A stretch of DNA of 64,000 nt, from contig NW_006499905.1 of NCBI RefSeq assembly GCF_000471905.2, positions 1,320,043-1,384,042 on the forward strand. Reading direction: 5' to 3'. The position numbers were made by a program, and so were the translations under genes. Positions 12,801 through 24,734 of this stretch are shown here, in pieces. Each line of letters starts with the position of its first letter. Position 1 is the first letter of the stretch. Source of the DNA: Amborella trichopoda. Taxonomy: Eukaryota; Streptophyta; Magnoliopsida; Amborellales; Amborellaceae. The notes beneath the pieces are model-generated. The model had not been told where the DNA came from. It worked only from the letters and a program-made list of their open reading frames with translations, and made no database searches.

Positions 12801-15800
12801 AAAGACACTTATGGGTATGAAGTTGGTGCTCAAATGGTTGAGATATATAATGAGCAAGTCCGTGATCTACTCATTAATGATGGTTCACAGAAAAGATATC
12901 CTTCTGCTGGGCATTCCTTTTAGTTTGTTTAATTGGCTTTGTTTATTTTTTAATCAATATCTAATGCACTAACTTGGTCATTGCTAAGTACGAGTCAACT
13001 CGCCAAGTTGAACAGTCAACTCGCCAAGTTGAACAGTCAACTCTGAAAATTTTGGGGGCTTTAAATTTTCCTTGGAATGATAACTCTCAAAGATAAAGGG
13101 TCTGTTTTGGGAATTGGATCCAACTTCTCACATAAAGCATATCACAGTGCTACCACTTGAGAAAAACTATGTATTTGTCAAAGTAACATAGAAAGTTGCA
13201 CGACCAAATATTCAGATACATCTGGAGTTTTTACTTTTTTAGAACTCGGTCAGCTGGAGAGTTGACTTGCCTCAGGTGCGTTTTTTCGACTTGAAACGAG
13301 TTTTCATTCACAGATCTAATGCAATGGTCATTCCTTGCTACTTCCTATCTTCATACTTGACCATTCACCAATGTTTATTCTCATATATAACCATAAATAT
13401 AAATTGAATATCTTATCCAAGCTGGAGTATTTTCCTTTTGACTTAACAAGCAGAAACAATAAGAGGAGAAAATATTGGGATAGTGCCTGGACTTGTAACT
13501 TCTTTAAAGACCATTTTACTCCATGATTATTGCACCCATGTGAGAAAGGAAAAATGACTGGAAATAAAAGATTTTAAAAAATTTGACAAATACCATCTTA
13601 TATTTCAAGTTTCTAGCCCACATGCTTGCATGACATGCAATGTGTTCTGATATTTTTCCCCAAAAATCCCTTCTCTTAGTTAAATTAGCTACTTGTACGT
13701 GGTGAATATTGTTAACTTTGACTTGCATACACTTGGGATTTGGACGACTTCTCAACCCAATGGACTGGCTGTCCCTGATGCCAGCATGCATACTGTCGAA
13801 TCAACTGCTGATGTTATAGAACTGATGCAAATAGGTCTGATGAACCGAGCAATAGGTGCCACTGCTCTTAATGAAAGAAGCAGCCGATCTCATAGGTTAT
13901 TTTATGTGGATTCAATTTTTGTTTTCTTTGATTGATTGTGTAGTTCAAACATATGGGAGAAAGAGTTGTATATGATTTTCTCCCATTTATTTATTTATTT
14001 TTGAGAGAGAGAGAGAGAGAGTTTTGTATGCAGCACGATTTCTAACGTTTTGATCTCAACAGTGTCCTGACTGTGCATGTTCGAGGATTGGACTTGAAGA
14101 CAGGAGCTGCTTTGCGTGGGTCTCTTCATCTAGTGGACCTTGCCGGAAGTGAGAGAGTGGATCGTTCTGAAGCTACTGGAGACAGATTGAAAGAAGCCCA
14201 ACATATTAATAAATCGCTTTCAGCACTTGGAGATGTAATCTCAGCTTTAGCACAAAAGAGCTCTCATGTACCTTACCGGAACAGTAAACTCACTCAAATT
14301 CTTCAAAGCTCTCTAGGTTAGTACTGCCTAAAGAATAATATTCTTTTTGGTATTTTGTTTTGGAATATTAAATTATCTTTATGTGAAGTTATTCATATTG
14401 CAATTTTGCTCCTTTAATGGTGCTTGAAATTTGCTCTTCTTTTTTCTTTCTTTATGTTTTTCAAAGTTTTCTTTTTCAAATTTTCTTTAAATTCACAAGA
14501 TGTGTGTGTGTGTGTTTTCTTTTCTTTTCTTTTTTTTTTCTTTTTTTTTTCATTTTTTCCTTTTTGCATTTGCAGGTGGTCAGGCTAAGACGCTGATGTT
14601 TGTACAGCTAAACCCAGATGTTGAGTCATATTCTGAGACGATAAGCACTTTAAAGTTTGCTGAAAGAGTTTCTGGGGTTGAGCTTGGAGCTGCGAAGAGC
14701 AGTAAAGAGAGCAAGGATATTAGAGATTTGATGGAACAGGTGATTTATTTTTATTTTATAGTCCCTCTAGTTATTCTCGTAGCTTCAGCTGTGTTGCTTT
14801 CTTTGAAAAGTCTGAAAGAAAATAATGCCAACTGTTATAAAATCTATGAATAAACAAAGAATTATAGAAAAACTTGAAACCATTTGCTTGGAAGTTTATT
14901 GCAATTCTTGGTTGAGTAGAGTAGTCATTGGACTTCAAGTGATACGCTTGAAAACATGGCATACGTGCGAGTAATTGAACCATGACATACTTGTGATAAT
15001 CTAGAACATAACAAATAACCATGAAGCATTTTCTCTTCTTGGTTGGTACGGTCCTGTAGCTAAAGTATTTCTTTTTGTTGGGTAATTCAGCAGTAGCAAT
15101 GGAACTTGGGATGTAGTGTTGCAATGGTCAACCATCTAGCAATCAAGCCCAAGATTGATTCCTATTTTTAAGATAGTAAGATATGTCTAGCAATCAAGCC
15201 CCAGATTGATTCCTACTTTTAAGATAGTAAGATATGTAATATCTGTATGTTTATTAACCACTCAATAATATCAAATTATTAAAAATGAGAAAAGAGATTG
15301 ATCTTTGCTGGGAATTGTTTCGTAAACCATATAGATGGTTTATGGAAATTTGGGTTAGTTCTGTGTAAAACACTACATGTAAACACAAGTACCACACATT
15401 AACCCTTTGTTCTTGGAAAATTTTATTCTATTGTGTTAGTGTGTCCTGCTCATACTCTCTCTCTTTCTCATCCTATCACCTACGGAGAAAGTAATCAGAG
15501 TATTATTCGTGAGTTTGATTTCTCTGTTACACTAGATAGAGAGCGTAATCAGAGTTTTCTCTGTAAGTTTAATGAAACTTTCTATGTATTTTCTTTGTAG
15601 TAATCTTTGCGTATCTGAAATCTTCTCAGTAAGATGAGTAGTTAGTGACATGCCATTGTAAGACATCACTAATCTTAAGATCCTTAAAATATGTGGATTT
15701 ATTTCAATAGTTGAGTATAATATCTCTTCTATCATTAACATTATCAAAAGAAATCTCTCTCTTCTATCATATACAGTTTTTCTCTTCCCATAATTATCCT

Positions 15801-17926
15801 CTATCTAGGGGATATGTCTACAAACCCATGAAACCCAACATTGACCATCCCTTAATTCTCACCTGTCAGGTAGTATCTCTCAAGGAAGTGCTTGCAAGGA
15901 AAGATGCAGAGATCGAACGGTTGCAAACACTCCGTGATCTCAAATTCCAACCTCTTGATCCCTACCTCACCGGTGATAAGCGAAGCATGAGTACTGGGAA
16001 GCTCACACTGTCTCCTGGCAGGCCTTCAATAGGGGCTGGGCTTCACAAAAATCGCAAAGCAGGCAGTGGAAGACCAGTTGGGCCTCTTGATTCTGTTAAA
16101 GCAGCCTCTGATATCGACAATTGCTCAGAATATAGTGATAGGAACTCTGAGGCTGGTTCTCAACAGTCTCTTGAAGATTTTAAACATCTAAAGGATTTTG
16201 ATGGGCAAGCCAAGTATGATACTGGAGGAGAGCGTGAGCAAAGTGTTCGAACAGGGGATGTTGATCTTTTAGGGTTTGGTGAGGCTGATTCAGAGGAGAG
16301 GTTGAGTGATATATCGGACGGTGGCCTCTCCATGGGAACTGAAACCGATGGCTCAATTTCAAGCGTAGTTGAATTCACTCTTTTCCCTGATGCCAGTAAA
16401 CCAGTGGATAACTCTGAAAAGAGGTGAGTCGTTTTGTGCTCAATAGTGGCTGTTGATTTTATTTGATTTGTTGGTTATTTAGTTTAATTGATGAGAAAGT
16501 ATTCTACGATCCTAAGGTCTACCTATTGAATCATTTGGGTTTTGGGTCGTTAATGTCCATTGAAATGGTGGGTAGTGATGGAAAGCATGGGACATACCAT
16601 TGGGTAGGGCTGAGAATTTACTCAGTTTGGATCCGAAACCTGAATTTCGGATCCTATTTGGATCTGGGTATGGATCCAAGATTTGGATCCGATGGGTTGG
16701 ATCTGGATCTGAAATTTGGATCTGAACAGCAGGTGGATCTGATCGGGATACGACCTAGTTTTTAATATATTAGATATTATTTTGTATATACATATATGAT
16801 ATATAGTATTTTTTTTTGTTATATATATTTTATAGATAAAATAATATATAATGTTTTTTGAATCCGATCGGGTCCAGATCTGGATCCGAATCCTTTGTAT
16901 ACTTTTTGGATATTGATCCAAATCCAAATATCCTGGATTCGATTGGACTCTCGGACCTGATCCGACTCATTCTCAGCGCTACGGCCCTACCATTGGGTCA
17001 CGCCTTGTTTCGGTAGGCACATTTCTCTTTTTCTCTTGTCATCACCATTTCTTATTTAAATAAATGGTGAAGACTTGAGCATTATGATTTTCTGTGAACC
17101 GTAGGATTGTGGCAGGCTTAGTTAAATTGGTGGTCGTGGCCACACACCCTTGGATCATGTCTATCTTGCCCAAGCAAATGTGCCTTGGTCGCCAGTGCCG
17201 ACCGATAATTTTTTCTGGATTTTTTTAATTATAAATTATTGTTATCTTTTAGTATTACATTTTTCATATTTAATTTACTTACGCTATAAATTCGTTGTAG
17301 GTTGAAAGTTCCCTCACGAGTTCCCCGTCCGCCAATGAAACCGGGACAAACAGCATCTGCCCGAGTACCATCCAAGCTGTCGACCAAGAATGCCTCAAGT
17401 ATGTATGAACAATATGTGATTTTTTTGCTTGCATTTTTCCTTTTCACCTTTCTACTTTATTGGTTTTATCCTTGATTTTTTGATTTATATATGTTATAGA
17501 ATATGTTATATAAGTAATATAAATATGAAACATCAAACATCTAATATGCACTAATACAGTATATATATAATACTATGGCTACATATATATAAATATGTAT
17601 GAATTAGATTATTTCAAATAAAAAATATCTATTTCTATTTTAATATTTATATTTTATCAAAATTCAAATCAAATAATCAAATTAAAGTATAAATATAAGA
17701 ATAATAATACAGAATATTGTTTCTTTAATTGAATATTATTTCAGTATTGTTTTGTTTAACTGTTATTGTGTTTATTATTCATTTCTATTTCTTAGATTCT
17801 ATTGTATCGTTGTTGTAATATACAGTTTGAATATTTATTTCATTACTTACATGATCAGGTTCGAGAAGAGCTTCAACTGATCAGGCACACTCATCATCTT
17901 CAAAGTCTTCAAAACGATGGCAATAA
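832..17926 (+). CDS. KIN14J: Kinesin-like protein, KIN-14 family with calponin-homology domain (KIN-14J/K-like), 22 exons
   Basis: Microtubule motor of the plant kinesin-14 group; this family is minus-end directed and its CH domain is linked to actin binding. Exons: 832-970, 1658-1815, 4022-4159, 4253-4313, 4449-4631, 7024-7148, 7263-7337, 7707-7784, 7855-7956, 8064-8093, 10975-11316, 11397-11478, 11573-11668, 11762-11941, 12484-12590, 12717-12895, 13731-13895, 14063-14316, 14576-14739, 15870-16423, 17301-17398, 17859-17926. All phases join, giving 1125 aa. Order: CH domain (about 47-166, RAEVVEWLN start), coiled coil (about 354-536), neck ([11 protein letters not shown] from 537), then a C-terminal motor with P-loop GQTGSGKT (622-629), switch [10 protein letters not shown] (739-747) and switch II DLAGSER (772-778). 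The Ser-rich tail ends in KRWQ. Tail motifs DNCSEYSD and [12 protein letters not shown] resemble, from memory, Arabidopsis At1g63640/At5g41310; the exact orthologue is inferred. The start is the first Met after an in-frame stop. The gene looks intact. Confidence 0.95.
1816..4021 (+). other. Kinesin intron 2 (2.2 kb), unclassified content
   Basis: GT-AG intron between the two main CH-domain exons. The stretch from about 2200 to 3700 is less AT-rich than its surroundings and has many short broken frames, which suggests an old degraded insertion. I recognised no protein domain in either strand. Confidence 0.6.
4160..4252 (+). other. GC-AG intron 3 of the kinesin gene
   Basis: Exon 3 ends ...GAGCAG and is followed directly by GCATGAAT. 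The intron closes with ATGCAG at 4252. A GT donor would have to lie elsewhere and would break the CH-domain frame ([15 protein letters not shown]). The flanking exon bases CAG before GC fit the usual stronger exon match of GC donors. Confidence 0.8.
5914..6700. repeat. Diverged tandem duplication (about 395-bp unit, two copies) in kinesin intron 5
   Basis: Copy 1 (about 5914-6310) and copy 2 (about 6312-6700) share, in the same order, the words ACATTGCATGCAAT, GCGAACTCAACAAG, AAGGATCATAGTCCAA, TGGTCTGGTGCTCT and CACTTTCTCAGATGAAGC. They lie in the 2.4-kb intron 4632-7023 and contain no coding sequence. The rest of the intron shows no recognisable feature. Confidence 0.8.
8215..8700. mobile_element. 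Short non-autonomous element rich in CCTAGG/GGCG words, in kinesin intron 10
   Basis: A GC-rich island about 370 bp long sits in AT-rich intron. It repeats CCTAGG-containing words on both strands (for example CACCTAGGCACCCTAGGCGG at about 8392 and GGCCGCCTAGGCGC at about 8603), and is bordered by GTTGTTGTTG and AACAACAACAATAAC runs that are complementary to each other. The right edge ends TTTTTTGGAACACTG. It encodes nothing. Confidence 0.55.
9726..9897. repeat. Tandem duplication, 85-bp unit, two copies
   Basis: The unit begins CTACTTATGTT.TAATTAAATATTTA and ends GCACACTTTATRTT; the second copy starts at 9811. It lies within kinesin intron 10 and has no coding content. Confidence 0.75.
12896..13730 (+). 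other. U12-type AT-AC intron 16 of the kinesin gene
   Basis: The intron starts ATATCCTTCT, an exact match to the U12 5' splice-site core (ATATCCTT), and ends GCATAC. The join is forced by protein frame: AAA AG|A CTT GGG gives QKRLGIW, the expected motor-domain sequence between [12 protein letters not shown] and [13 protein letters not shown]. No GT-AG pair would give this join. A branch-like GTTAAC lies at 13711-13716, about 15 nt from the acceptor, a normal U12 spacing although its upstream pyrimidines are imperfect. The interior holds GTCAACTC-type repeated words (12988-13300). Confidence 0.9.
12988..13300. repeat. GAGTCAACTCGCCAAGTTG word-rich repeat inside the U12 intron
   Basis: The phrase AGTCAACTCGCCAAGTTGAAC is repeated at about 12993 and 13016, and degenerate or inverted forms (GAGAGTTGACTTGCC, GACTTGAAACGAG) close the patch near 13300. 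It resembles the other word-rich short elements in this window and is non-coding. Confidence 0.5.
14740..15869 (+). other. Kinesin intron 19 (1.1 kb), contains a SINE-like patch
   Basis: GT-AG intron between the end of the motor domain (DLMEQ) and the C-terminal tail ([19 protein letters not shown]). Apart from the 15098-15239 repeat it is AT-rich and featureless. Confidence 0.7.
15098..15239. repeat. Possible tRNA-derived SINE fragment with internal 51-bp duplication
   Basis: TTGGGATGTAGTGTTGCAATGG recalls a Pol III box A, and AGATTGATTCC recalls box B. The box-B part is tandemly duplicated (15135 and 15186). A second copy of the left end (ATGGAACTTGGGACGTAGTG) occurs at about 43715. No poly(A) tail or target duplication was identified, so the class is uncertain. 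Confidence 0.35.
16600..16990. mobile_element. GGATCC-word non-autonomous element, copy 1 (kinesin intron 20)
   Basis: Words of the type TTTGGATCCGAA, ATGGATCC and GATCCAAATCC fill both ends around an AT-rich core with ATATACATATATGATATATAG. The same arrangement occurs at 44995-45315. It lies in intron 16424-17300. Open frames through it arise from the GGATCC periodicity and are not genes. Confidence 0.65.
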
Positions 17927-19036
17927 GAAAGGCATCCGCTTTTTTGTAAACATGTTAAGATTAGGCAATGATTTCAGCTGTGTGATTAACCTGTTGATGG
18001 ACCTTAGCACTGACATTTAGCAGCTGTAATATCGTAGTCCACGGTGCATGGTAGTTTTCTTTAGTGCCATGTAATCCATTGGCCTATTGTGTAACATATG
18101 CTAAGGCATTTATTTTAGTAACAATTAAGTTTTCTGATTATGCTTATTATGCTATTCTTATGAGTGATGAATTCACAAAAAGAAATGGATTTGAAATTTC
18201 TTTTGGTGATTTATTGCATGTTTTGCATGGAGTGAAGTTTGTTGGCATCTGCAAGATTTTGGGTGTAAATCAATCCTGCCTTTTGGTGCAAATCAATCTT
18301 GGATGGGACTAAATTTTGTTAATATCAAAGACAGACATTGGATTTTCCATTATTTTCCAAACGGAGTTAATTTACACCGGAAAAATACAGTGGTGCTCAA
18401 TAAACTTCACACCAAGCATGTGTTTCCTTATCTCATACGTCGAATATATTGAATTCTCTCATAAAGAAACATGATCCATTTATACCAAAAACCAGATTGA
18501 TAAAATATTGGAGAAATTTTTTCACAATTTGTGAAGGTTCGGTTGATGCATGAGTATCATCCCATCAGTATAATAATGCGATTGTGAATAATCCTTGATT
18601 AGATCGAGTCAACCACTAATTATCTTGATTGAGAAAAGATACTCAAGGACCCTGAGGAATGAGGTGAAAACTATCTGGACCCATTAGAGCCTAAAGAGGC
18701 AACTATTATAATCAAAGAGGAATAAAGTAACAAAAAAAATTGATCATCTCTGGTGATTGAAACGGCAAGGTCTTGACGTACAGGCGATTCATCTAGTTAT
18801 ATGAGTCAACCCTCCAAATTTTATCTTATTGGTCTATTTTGGATCCAAACATTTTAGGAGTTGACAATCTATACGAAGATAATTTTAAAATAAAAATGAA
18901 CATTTTTTGACAGATTTTTATCCACTGTTGAGGTTTTTATGGGATCACCATCTTTTTACATCGTCTTTAAGATGGATGTTAGATGCGCCAGTTATGCACA
19001 TGTAGAAATGTGACCCAAATGTACACTACTTTTCTT
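17927..19036 (+). other. 3' flank of the kinesin gene and intergenic DNA
   Basis: The 3' UTR begins here; U-rich and TGTAA-type sequence at about 18030-18100 could serve polyadenylation, but no site is certain. The rest is AT-rich with no recognised gene. Confidence 0.4.
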
Positions 19037-19045
19037 TATTCAAAT

Positions 19046-19434
19046 GGAAAAACTTTATGTATAGTTGACGCCTTAAATTATAGAATTAAGGTGCTCCTAC
19101 AAACCACATTGGAAATGGCTGTTTTGACATTGGAAAACTATCTAAGTGATCATCATGACATCTAGATGTACGATATTAAAAAAAAGAAGAAGAAAAATGG
19201 ATTGCGAGTCTCAAAAATAGTATATTTTATAATATATTATCTAGATTGTTTTCAAGATTTTCATATGTTTATAGATCTACTTCATTTGAACCAGTTTTAA
19301 AGTTTGAACTTTTATAACTAGATATAAAATAGATTTCCGGGTTATCCTAAAAGTTTTCAATACCAAAATTACGTCCTCTCATGAAGGTTGGAGGTGCGAT
19401 TGTTTAAAGTTGAAACCTTATACAAACCACACTC
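19046..19434. mobile_element. Mutator-type MITE, copy A
   Basis: A 389-bp element flanked by near-identical 9-bp duplications, TATTCAAAT (19037-19045) and TATTTAAAT (19435-19443). The ends are imperfect inverted repeats (left AAAACTTTATGTATAG, right CTTATACAAACC). The core words TTTTCAAGATTTTCATATG and TAGATCTACTT recur in all copies of the family. Confidence 0.75.
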
Positions 19435-19682
19435 TATTTAAATATGAATATGATATTCCATATTTTGCAAACCACACCCCTGTAAAGGACAAAACCACTG
19501 GCATGTGTTCCATTTGTACCATCATATCCCTTTTAAACCAACCTCCTATGAGCTAAACACTCTAGGAAGATGATTTTGTGAGCTGATCGGTCGCATAGCA
19601 TACTCTGGATGGGCTAGAGTGATGGACGAGAGTCAATCTGGACATTGAAATCTGCAGAAATATTTTACCTCTTTATAAATTT

Positions 19683-19990
19683 GTTTGTATAGGGTGTCAA
19701 CCTTATACTATTGCAGTAAGGTGTGTCTCAAAACTATGTTGAAAATGCAGTTTCGGAGCCATAAAGCCTTGCGTTGATATAAATATCTATTGTGGCTCCC
19801 ATAAAATTTAAAGTTTCAAAACTGGTGACGATCATGCATATCTCTAAACACTTGAAAATAGACGGTCTAGATAATATATTAGAAGATGCTTATTTTTTAG
19901 GACTATAAAGCTCTTTTTTTTTTATGATATGTGAATCTAAAAGTTGAGATGATCTACTTGAGGGTTTTCCAGCACAGGTGGGTTTTTTTA
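19683..19990. mobile_element. Mutator-type MITE family, degenerate copy B
   Basis: It retains the family words TTGAAAATAGACGGTCTAGAT and GGGTGTCAACCTTATA, with diverged or truncated ends. No target duplication is visible. Confidence 0.5.
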
Positions 19991-22680
19991 ATGCACCGTA
20001 CCAATTTTGAGATTTAATATAAACTTTTTCCTTTAAATAATCAACATATAGCAGAAAATTACGGAGGCAAAAAAGAATAAAAAATTACTACTGAGACCCA
20101 TAACATGTGTGGCAGCATAAAAATGAAATGGATTACTAACCAAACTAAGCCCCTTATTTCTTGTGTTGAAAACAATTTGGTGACGTGTATTGGATGGATA
20201 CAGGGATATCCAAAATCATTCCCATAAGCAAATCCCATGTTATATATGGGATTGATATTAAAATTGATATCGATAAGTTTTTTAAATTAATTAGAAAATT
20301 CATCGAAGTTTTCTATTTGCTATATATATATATATAATAAAAGAATAAGAAAAAAAAAAATTTGTCCACCCATTTTTACGCACTATATGGGAAATATGTC
20401 TTCCTCCCGAAAGAGACACAGGAGCATCCTACATAAAGAGGTAAGGCCTCTACATTGAGAAAAGTGAGCTTCTTAAATAGAGAAATGCTACAATAGTGCC
20501 TCATGTCAAAGTGAGAGATTGGTTTCTTGTATAGAAGTAGTTCTCATAGAGATATTGGATGAATCTCCATTTTAGTGAGAGACTAAATTGGTCTCAAGGC
20601 TTTTTTATTGGATAGTTGTTTAACTGTAGAATAGAGATAGGAGATTGACGGATGATGTCGATTAGGAGAGCTGATATAAAAAAGTTACTCGATTGGAATT
20701 TGTCTAGGGTTAGGAGGTAACTTTGCATCTCAAAATATGTGATGTAACTCTCATCACTACATTGAATTTTAATTTGCTATGACTGTAGACGTAACCCTTC
20801 TTATTGAGGCTGAGTCATCAAACCTATACATTCAATAAATTGGCAGGCTCACGAAAATCATTTTTCACACACATATATATAATTGTGTGGTATGATTTTC
20901 TTTGGTATTTTCCATCCTTCCAATGTCAGCCCCATTCCGTTATCACTCTTTTTCTCAACCTTGTTTGCAAGTATTCTAACCACAATTTGTGTACCATGAG
21001 TTTTGATTCTCGAGGGGATGTTATCATTTAGCACCTTAGATAGAGAGAGGAGAGAGAGATAAACATTTAAATGTACTCAAAAGTATCTCCTTTGTTTTGA
21101 GCTTTGGTAGAAGGATCACGTATTAAATTATGTATACTTTTTCTTATACATAGAAGAATCTATACATAAAAGTACAGAAAATTGTTTCATGTGGGTTGGA
21201 CCGCATGACTACATATGCCGTTCAAAAATTGTAAAGCGTCCATGTTTTATCTTAAAAAAATGGAAACTAACTGTTCAAATGTTTTTTTATTAGAATTTAC
21301 TATTTTTAGTTTTTAAAATTTATTTATTTTTTCATATTCATGATCTCTATGTTAGAGATTACATGTCTTTAAAAATCAAGTCAAAAAATCTATCTCAAAA
21401 ATAAATTTATTAAGGGGCCCACATTTTTACATATGCAGGCTTGGCAGCATAGAAACCGGGTCCTAAAAGTACTGAAAAATCTGTACTCTTTCTTATACGA
21501 TATATACTAGAGAGAGGCTTTTTCGCATGCAGTCAAATTGAGGGGGAGAGAGGGATACAATGCAACAATTCCCTGCAGTCAAATTGGAGAGAGAGAGAGA
21601 GAGAGAGGGGATTTTTGCATGATGTTGAAAAGAACCAACTTCACATGCTTGAGAGAACTCACAATACTAGCATGTTTCAGCACCTTGTCCTTGAACTACA
21701 TAAAATGTCTTCGACTACTATAAATTGGAACCCACTCCAACAACAATCCCTCATCTTGTCTCTCTCCAAGACCACCCCTAAATTTTTTTCAGAGAGCAAG
21801 AGAGAGAGTTTCAAGTTCTAGAGAGAGAACATTAAGAGAGAGGGTGTGAAAGTGATAATCGGAGGAGATCGAACCATGGATTGTTTACCCAACTAAACTT
21901 TTACTGGCTCGATCTGCTCGGATGTCTTACATCATCACCTTCTCCAATTCCACCACTTCATGGCTTCAAGGAGAGAGAAAATTTAGAGGGTATGGGGGTG
22001 AGAATCGTAGGAGAGTGAACCTTTACCAGTGGAGTTAAGGCTCAAATACAAAGGCAATGGTTCAGTCTCCTCCGATGTCTTATTTCCATCGCTTCTCCAT
22101 TCCACACTTTCATTCGAAGGCCCAAATTTTGGTAAAATTTCTGGAGGTTTCGTCATGATTTTGGGCATAGGTTTCTTAATGTAGATGATTGATAATTACT
22201 TAGTTCGATAGTTCTAGATGTATGGAAGATTTTGATATTCCAATGACTGAAATTATTTCCTTAGTTTGATTTAGATCACTTTTTTTTTTTTTTAGAGTTT
22301 TATTTGACAGGTCATGGCTGAATATGTGTAGGTTATTATCATTGTTGTTGTTATTATTATCATTACTATCGTTATTATTATTAAATAGTGAGCATGTATG
22401 GCTGAATATGTGTTCTTGTTTTGATTTACAACGTATCGGCTCTATGGTAAATTTTATTGATAGGCCATGACTCAACTTGTTCCCGTAGTTTGATTTAGAC
22501 CCACATTCTATAGATTTTAAGAGGAGGTTGCATCCCATAAATTTGATTATCCTCTCAAAAGCGAAATGTATGGAAATTTCTTGAAAAGTATAGCATCCAC
22601 ATCTTGGTATACAAGTACTGTTTCAATTTGACAGCCACAAATCAATTTTATTTTTTTATTTGTAATATTGTACAAAAATC
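19991..22680. other. Intergenic AT-rich DNA with GA microsatellites and a second MITE type
   Basis: No gene is recognised. A MITE-like unit lies at about 21176-21464 (related to 25186-25474 and 44226-44504). GA repeats occur at 21589-21608 and nearby. A near-duplicate pair of leader-like patches (about 21800-21970 and 21990-22160) shares TCGGAGGAGA, GATGTCTTA and CCACTTTCAT-type words. Confidence 0.5.
21176..21464. mobile_element. MITE of a second family (GGACACGGTTTCTA ends), copy 1
   Basis: The right end reads GCATAGAAACCGGGTCC, preceded by GGGGCCCACATTTTTACATATG. The core has TTAGAGATTACATGTCTTTAAA and TTCATATTCATGATC, which return in inverted orientation in the copy at 44226-44504. Confidence 0.55.
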
Positions 22681-22890
22681 ATATTTACATGAAAAATTGG
22701 GGCGTACACGTACAAGCATCATCTTTATAGGACACACTTAAGAAAAATAGAAAATAATTAATCGAAATAAAAAATTATCTAAAATACCCCTGAATATGTT
22801 AGAGGTATTTTGGTCATTTTTTTTTTACTTTATTCTGTTAAATTTTCATTGGGTGTGCCCCATACAAATGCCCAATTTTTATGTGAATAT
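22681..22890. mobile_element. Fold-back MITE, 210 bp
   Basis: The terminal inverted repeats are ATATTTACATGAAAAATTGGG on the left and, read on the minus strand, ATATTCACATAAAAATTGGGC on the right, matching at most positions over 20 bp. The interior is AT-rich and non-coding. Confidence 0.7.
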
Positions 22891-24734
22891 AAATAATATA
22901 AAATAAAATTAAAAATTAAATTAATTTGTTGCTCTTAGATGGATCTGAGATTCAATCTGAACCAGGTACTAGTGCACCCTCTGTGGATGCTATACCATAA
23001 TTGAAAGTATGAAAGAAAAACATTATCTTATAGAATGTATTCACAAGAATTGATGGTTTTGTTGTCCTCAAGCAAATTTCAGCTAAAACTTGGGGTCCCA
23101 ATTTCACAACCTTTTTGGATTGGCCGCGACTTGCCCTGTTAAGCCGGTTGAACCGGCCGATTTACCAGTTATTTGGACTTGGTTCTTGACTGGTTTTTGA
23201 GGCCAATTAAAATTTTTCGAGCACTGGGATAAGTCATACATTTCTTAACCTCAAATCTATCTTAGACATGCTCATATAGAGAGAGAGAACAATGGCTGCC
23301 ATTAATATCTTCCCAAGCCTTACACCACAACCACTTAAGAAAGCTAGAGAACAAACCAAACAAAACCCCCAAGCCTTACACCACAAGCATTTAAAAAAGC
23401 TAGAGAACAAACCAAACAAAACCAAGACAAAATCTCTAGATCACAGCCTACTGTATCAAACATTTGCATAAAACACAGCAGAACAAAAATACATATTTTG
23501 ATAGAAATTTTTTTTAAAAAAACACCAACATTGTTCAAATTAAAGAAGAAATAAGAGGGTGTAACCTTCAAAGTGTGAAGCCCATTGTTGTAAACCTTTG
23601 TGGTGGACTGTGGACCCTAGAAATTGTGCTTGGAGAGGCATGAAGGGTGTTGTGAAAACATAGAGAGAGCCTATAGAGAAGAAAGGTCAGATTTCTACAT
23701 GGTGGGAGGTATAGAGTGAGAGGGATGAGAGAGAAACCAATTATCAATATGGGCACCATCTTCCCTGATCCTATGAACCGAGAATAGCCAAAGGGAAGAG
23801 AAGGGAACTATAATAAACCTATCTCAAGTAATCTTCTCACTTTGTTTATTCACTTTTAGATAGAGGATGGAGGTCAGTTGAGAGAGAGAAAGAGAGAGAC
23901 AGTGTTAGTTGTGGGTTGACTTGTAGGTGCAAGCAACAATCATCAAACCTGAAAAAATGAGAAATGTGACATCCATTTCTTATGCTAAAATGAGAGTGAT
24001 TTATGTATGGACTTTAAAATTTTAGATAAAATACACAGGTGGAAATTATAAAGAAGGTTGGTCTAACTCATTTTTTTTTTTTTCAAAATTGCCTCTCGAT
24101 CTAACTTAATTTTGAGTTTTTACTTTTTTTTTGTTCGTAAGGCAGGGCCTTAAGGCTTAGGGCACTATCTTACTAATAAAAAAACTAAAAAAGAAAAGAA
24201 AAATCAAATCGAATTTTGTGACGGAGTGGCAATTTTGAAAAAAAAAAAAAAACAGGTTGACCGGCTTTCTTGGTAATTTTTGCCTATAAGCAAAACATTT
24301 TATATTTTACCTAAAATTATAAGCAAAACATTTTATATTTTACCTAAAATTTTAAAGCTCGTAGGTAAATCACTTTGAAAATGAAGAATAAAGGAAAAAT
24401 TATGGATAGCATTGGATTGTGCTTTCTAGCATATCACATTAATAACCTCAATGCTTTTTTTTACATGCAACCACCCCCAAGTATAATAGTTTACTTATTT
24501 TTAACCAAAATACCCTCTTTTTGTTTTTTTTTTCGAGTTTTCCACTCTCTCTCTTTAAGCAAGTGGGAGCCCAATATGTGCCGAACCGGCACAACTTTAA
24601 TATAGAACTGGTCCGGCATTTCGTTTGTGCTAAAAGCCGGTTCGGCATAGATTGGGTTAAAGAACTCGTATGTGTGACAGCGGGCGATGGAAAGGTGACA
24701 AAAATGTACCTTCAAATATTATTCAGAAATGTGG
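22891..24734. other. Intergenic region upstream of RPL7; one 54-bp tandem duplication, no gene
   Basis: The unit AAGCCTTACACCACAA...AACAAACCAAACAAAACC is repeated at about 23315 and 23369. A CCGGTTGAACCGGCC-word patch that ends TTTTTCGAGCACTGG lies at about 23120-23228. Short frames across the region show no protein resemblance. Confidence 0.5.

Noticed and set aside
12896..12923. Read-through of exon 16 to the TAG after RYPSAGHSF as a natural stop or pseudogene break
   Set aside because: The AT-AC intron explains it and restores the conserved frame, so the kinesin is not broken here.
16160..16927. Minus-strand frames opposite the kinesin tail exon and across the GGATCC element
   Set aside because: They are shadows of exon 20 and of a periodic GGATCC repeat.
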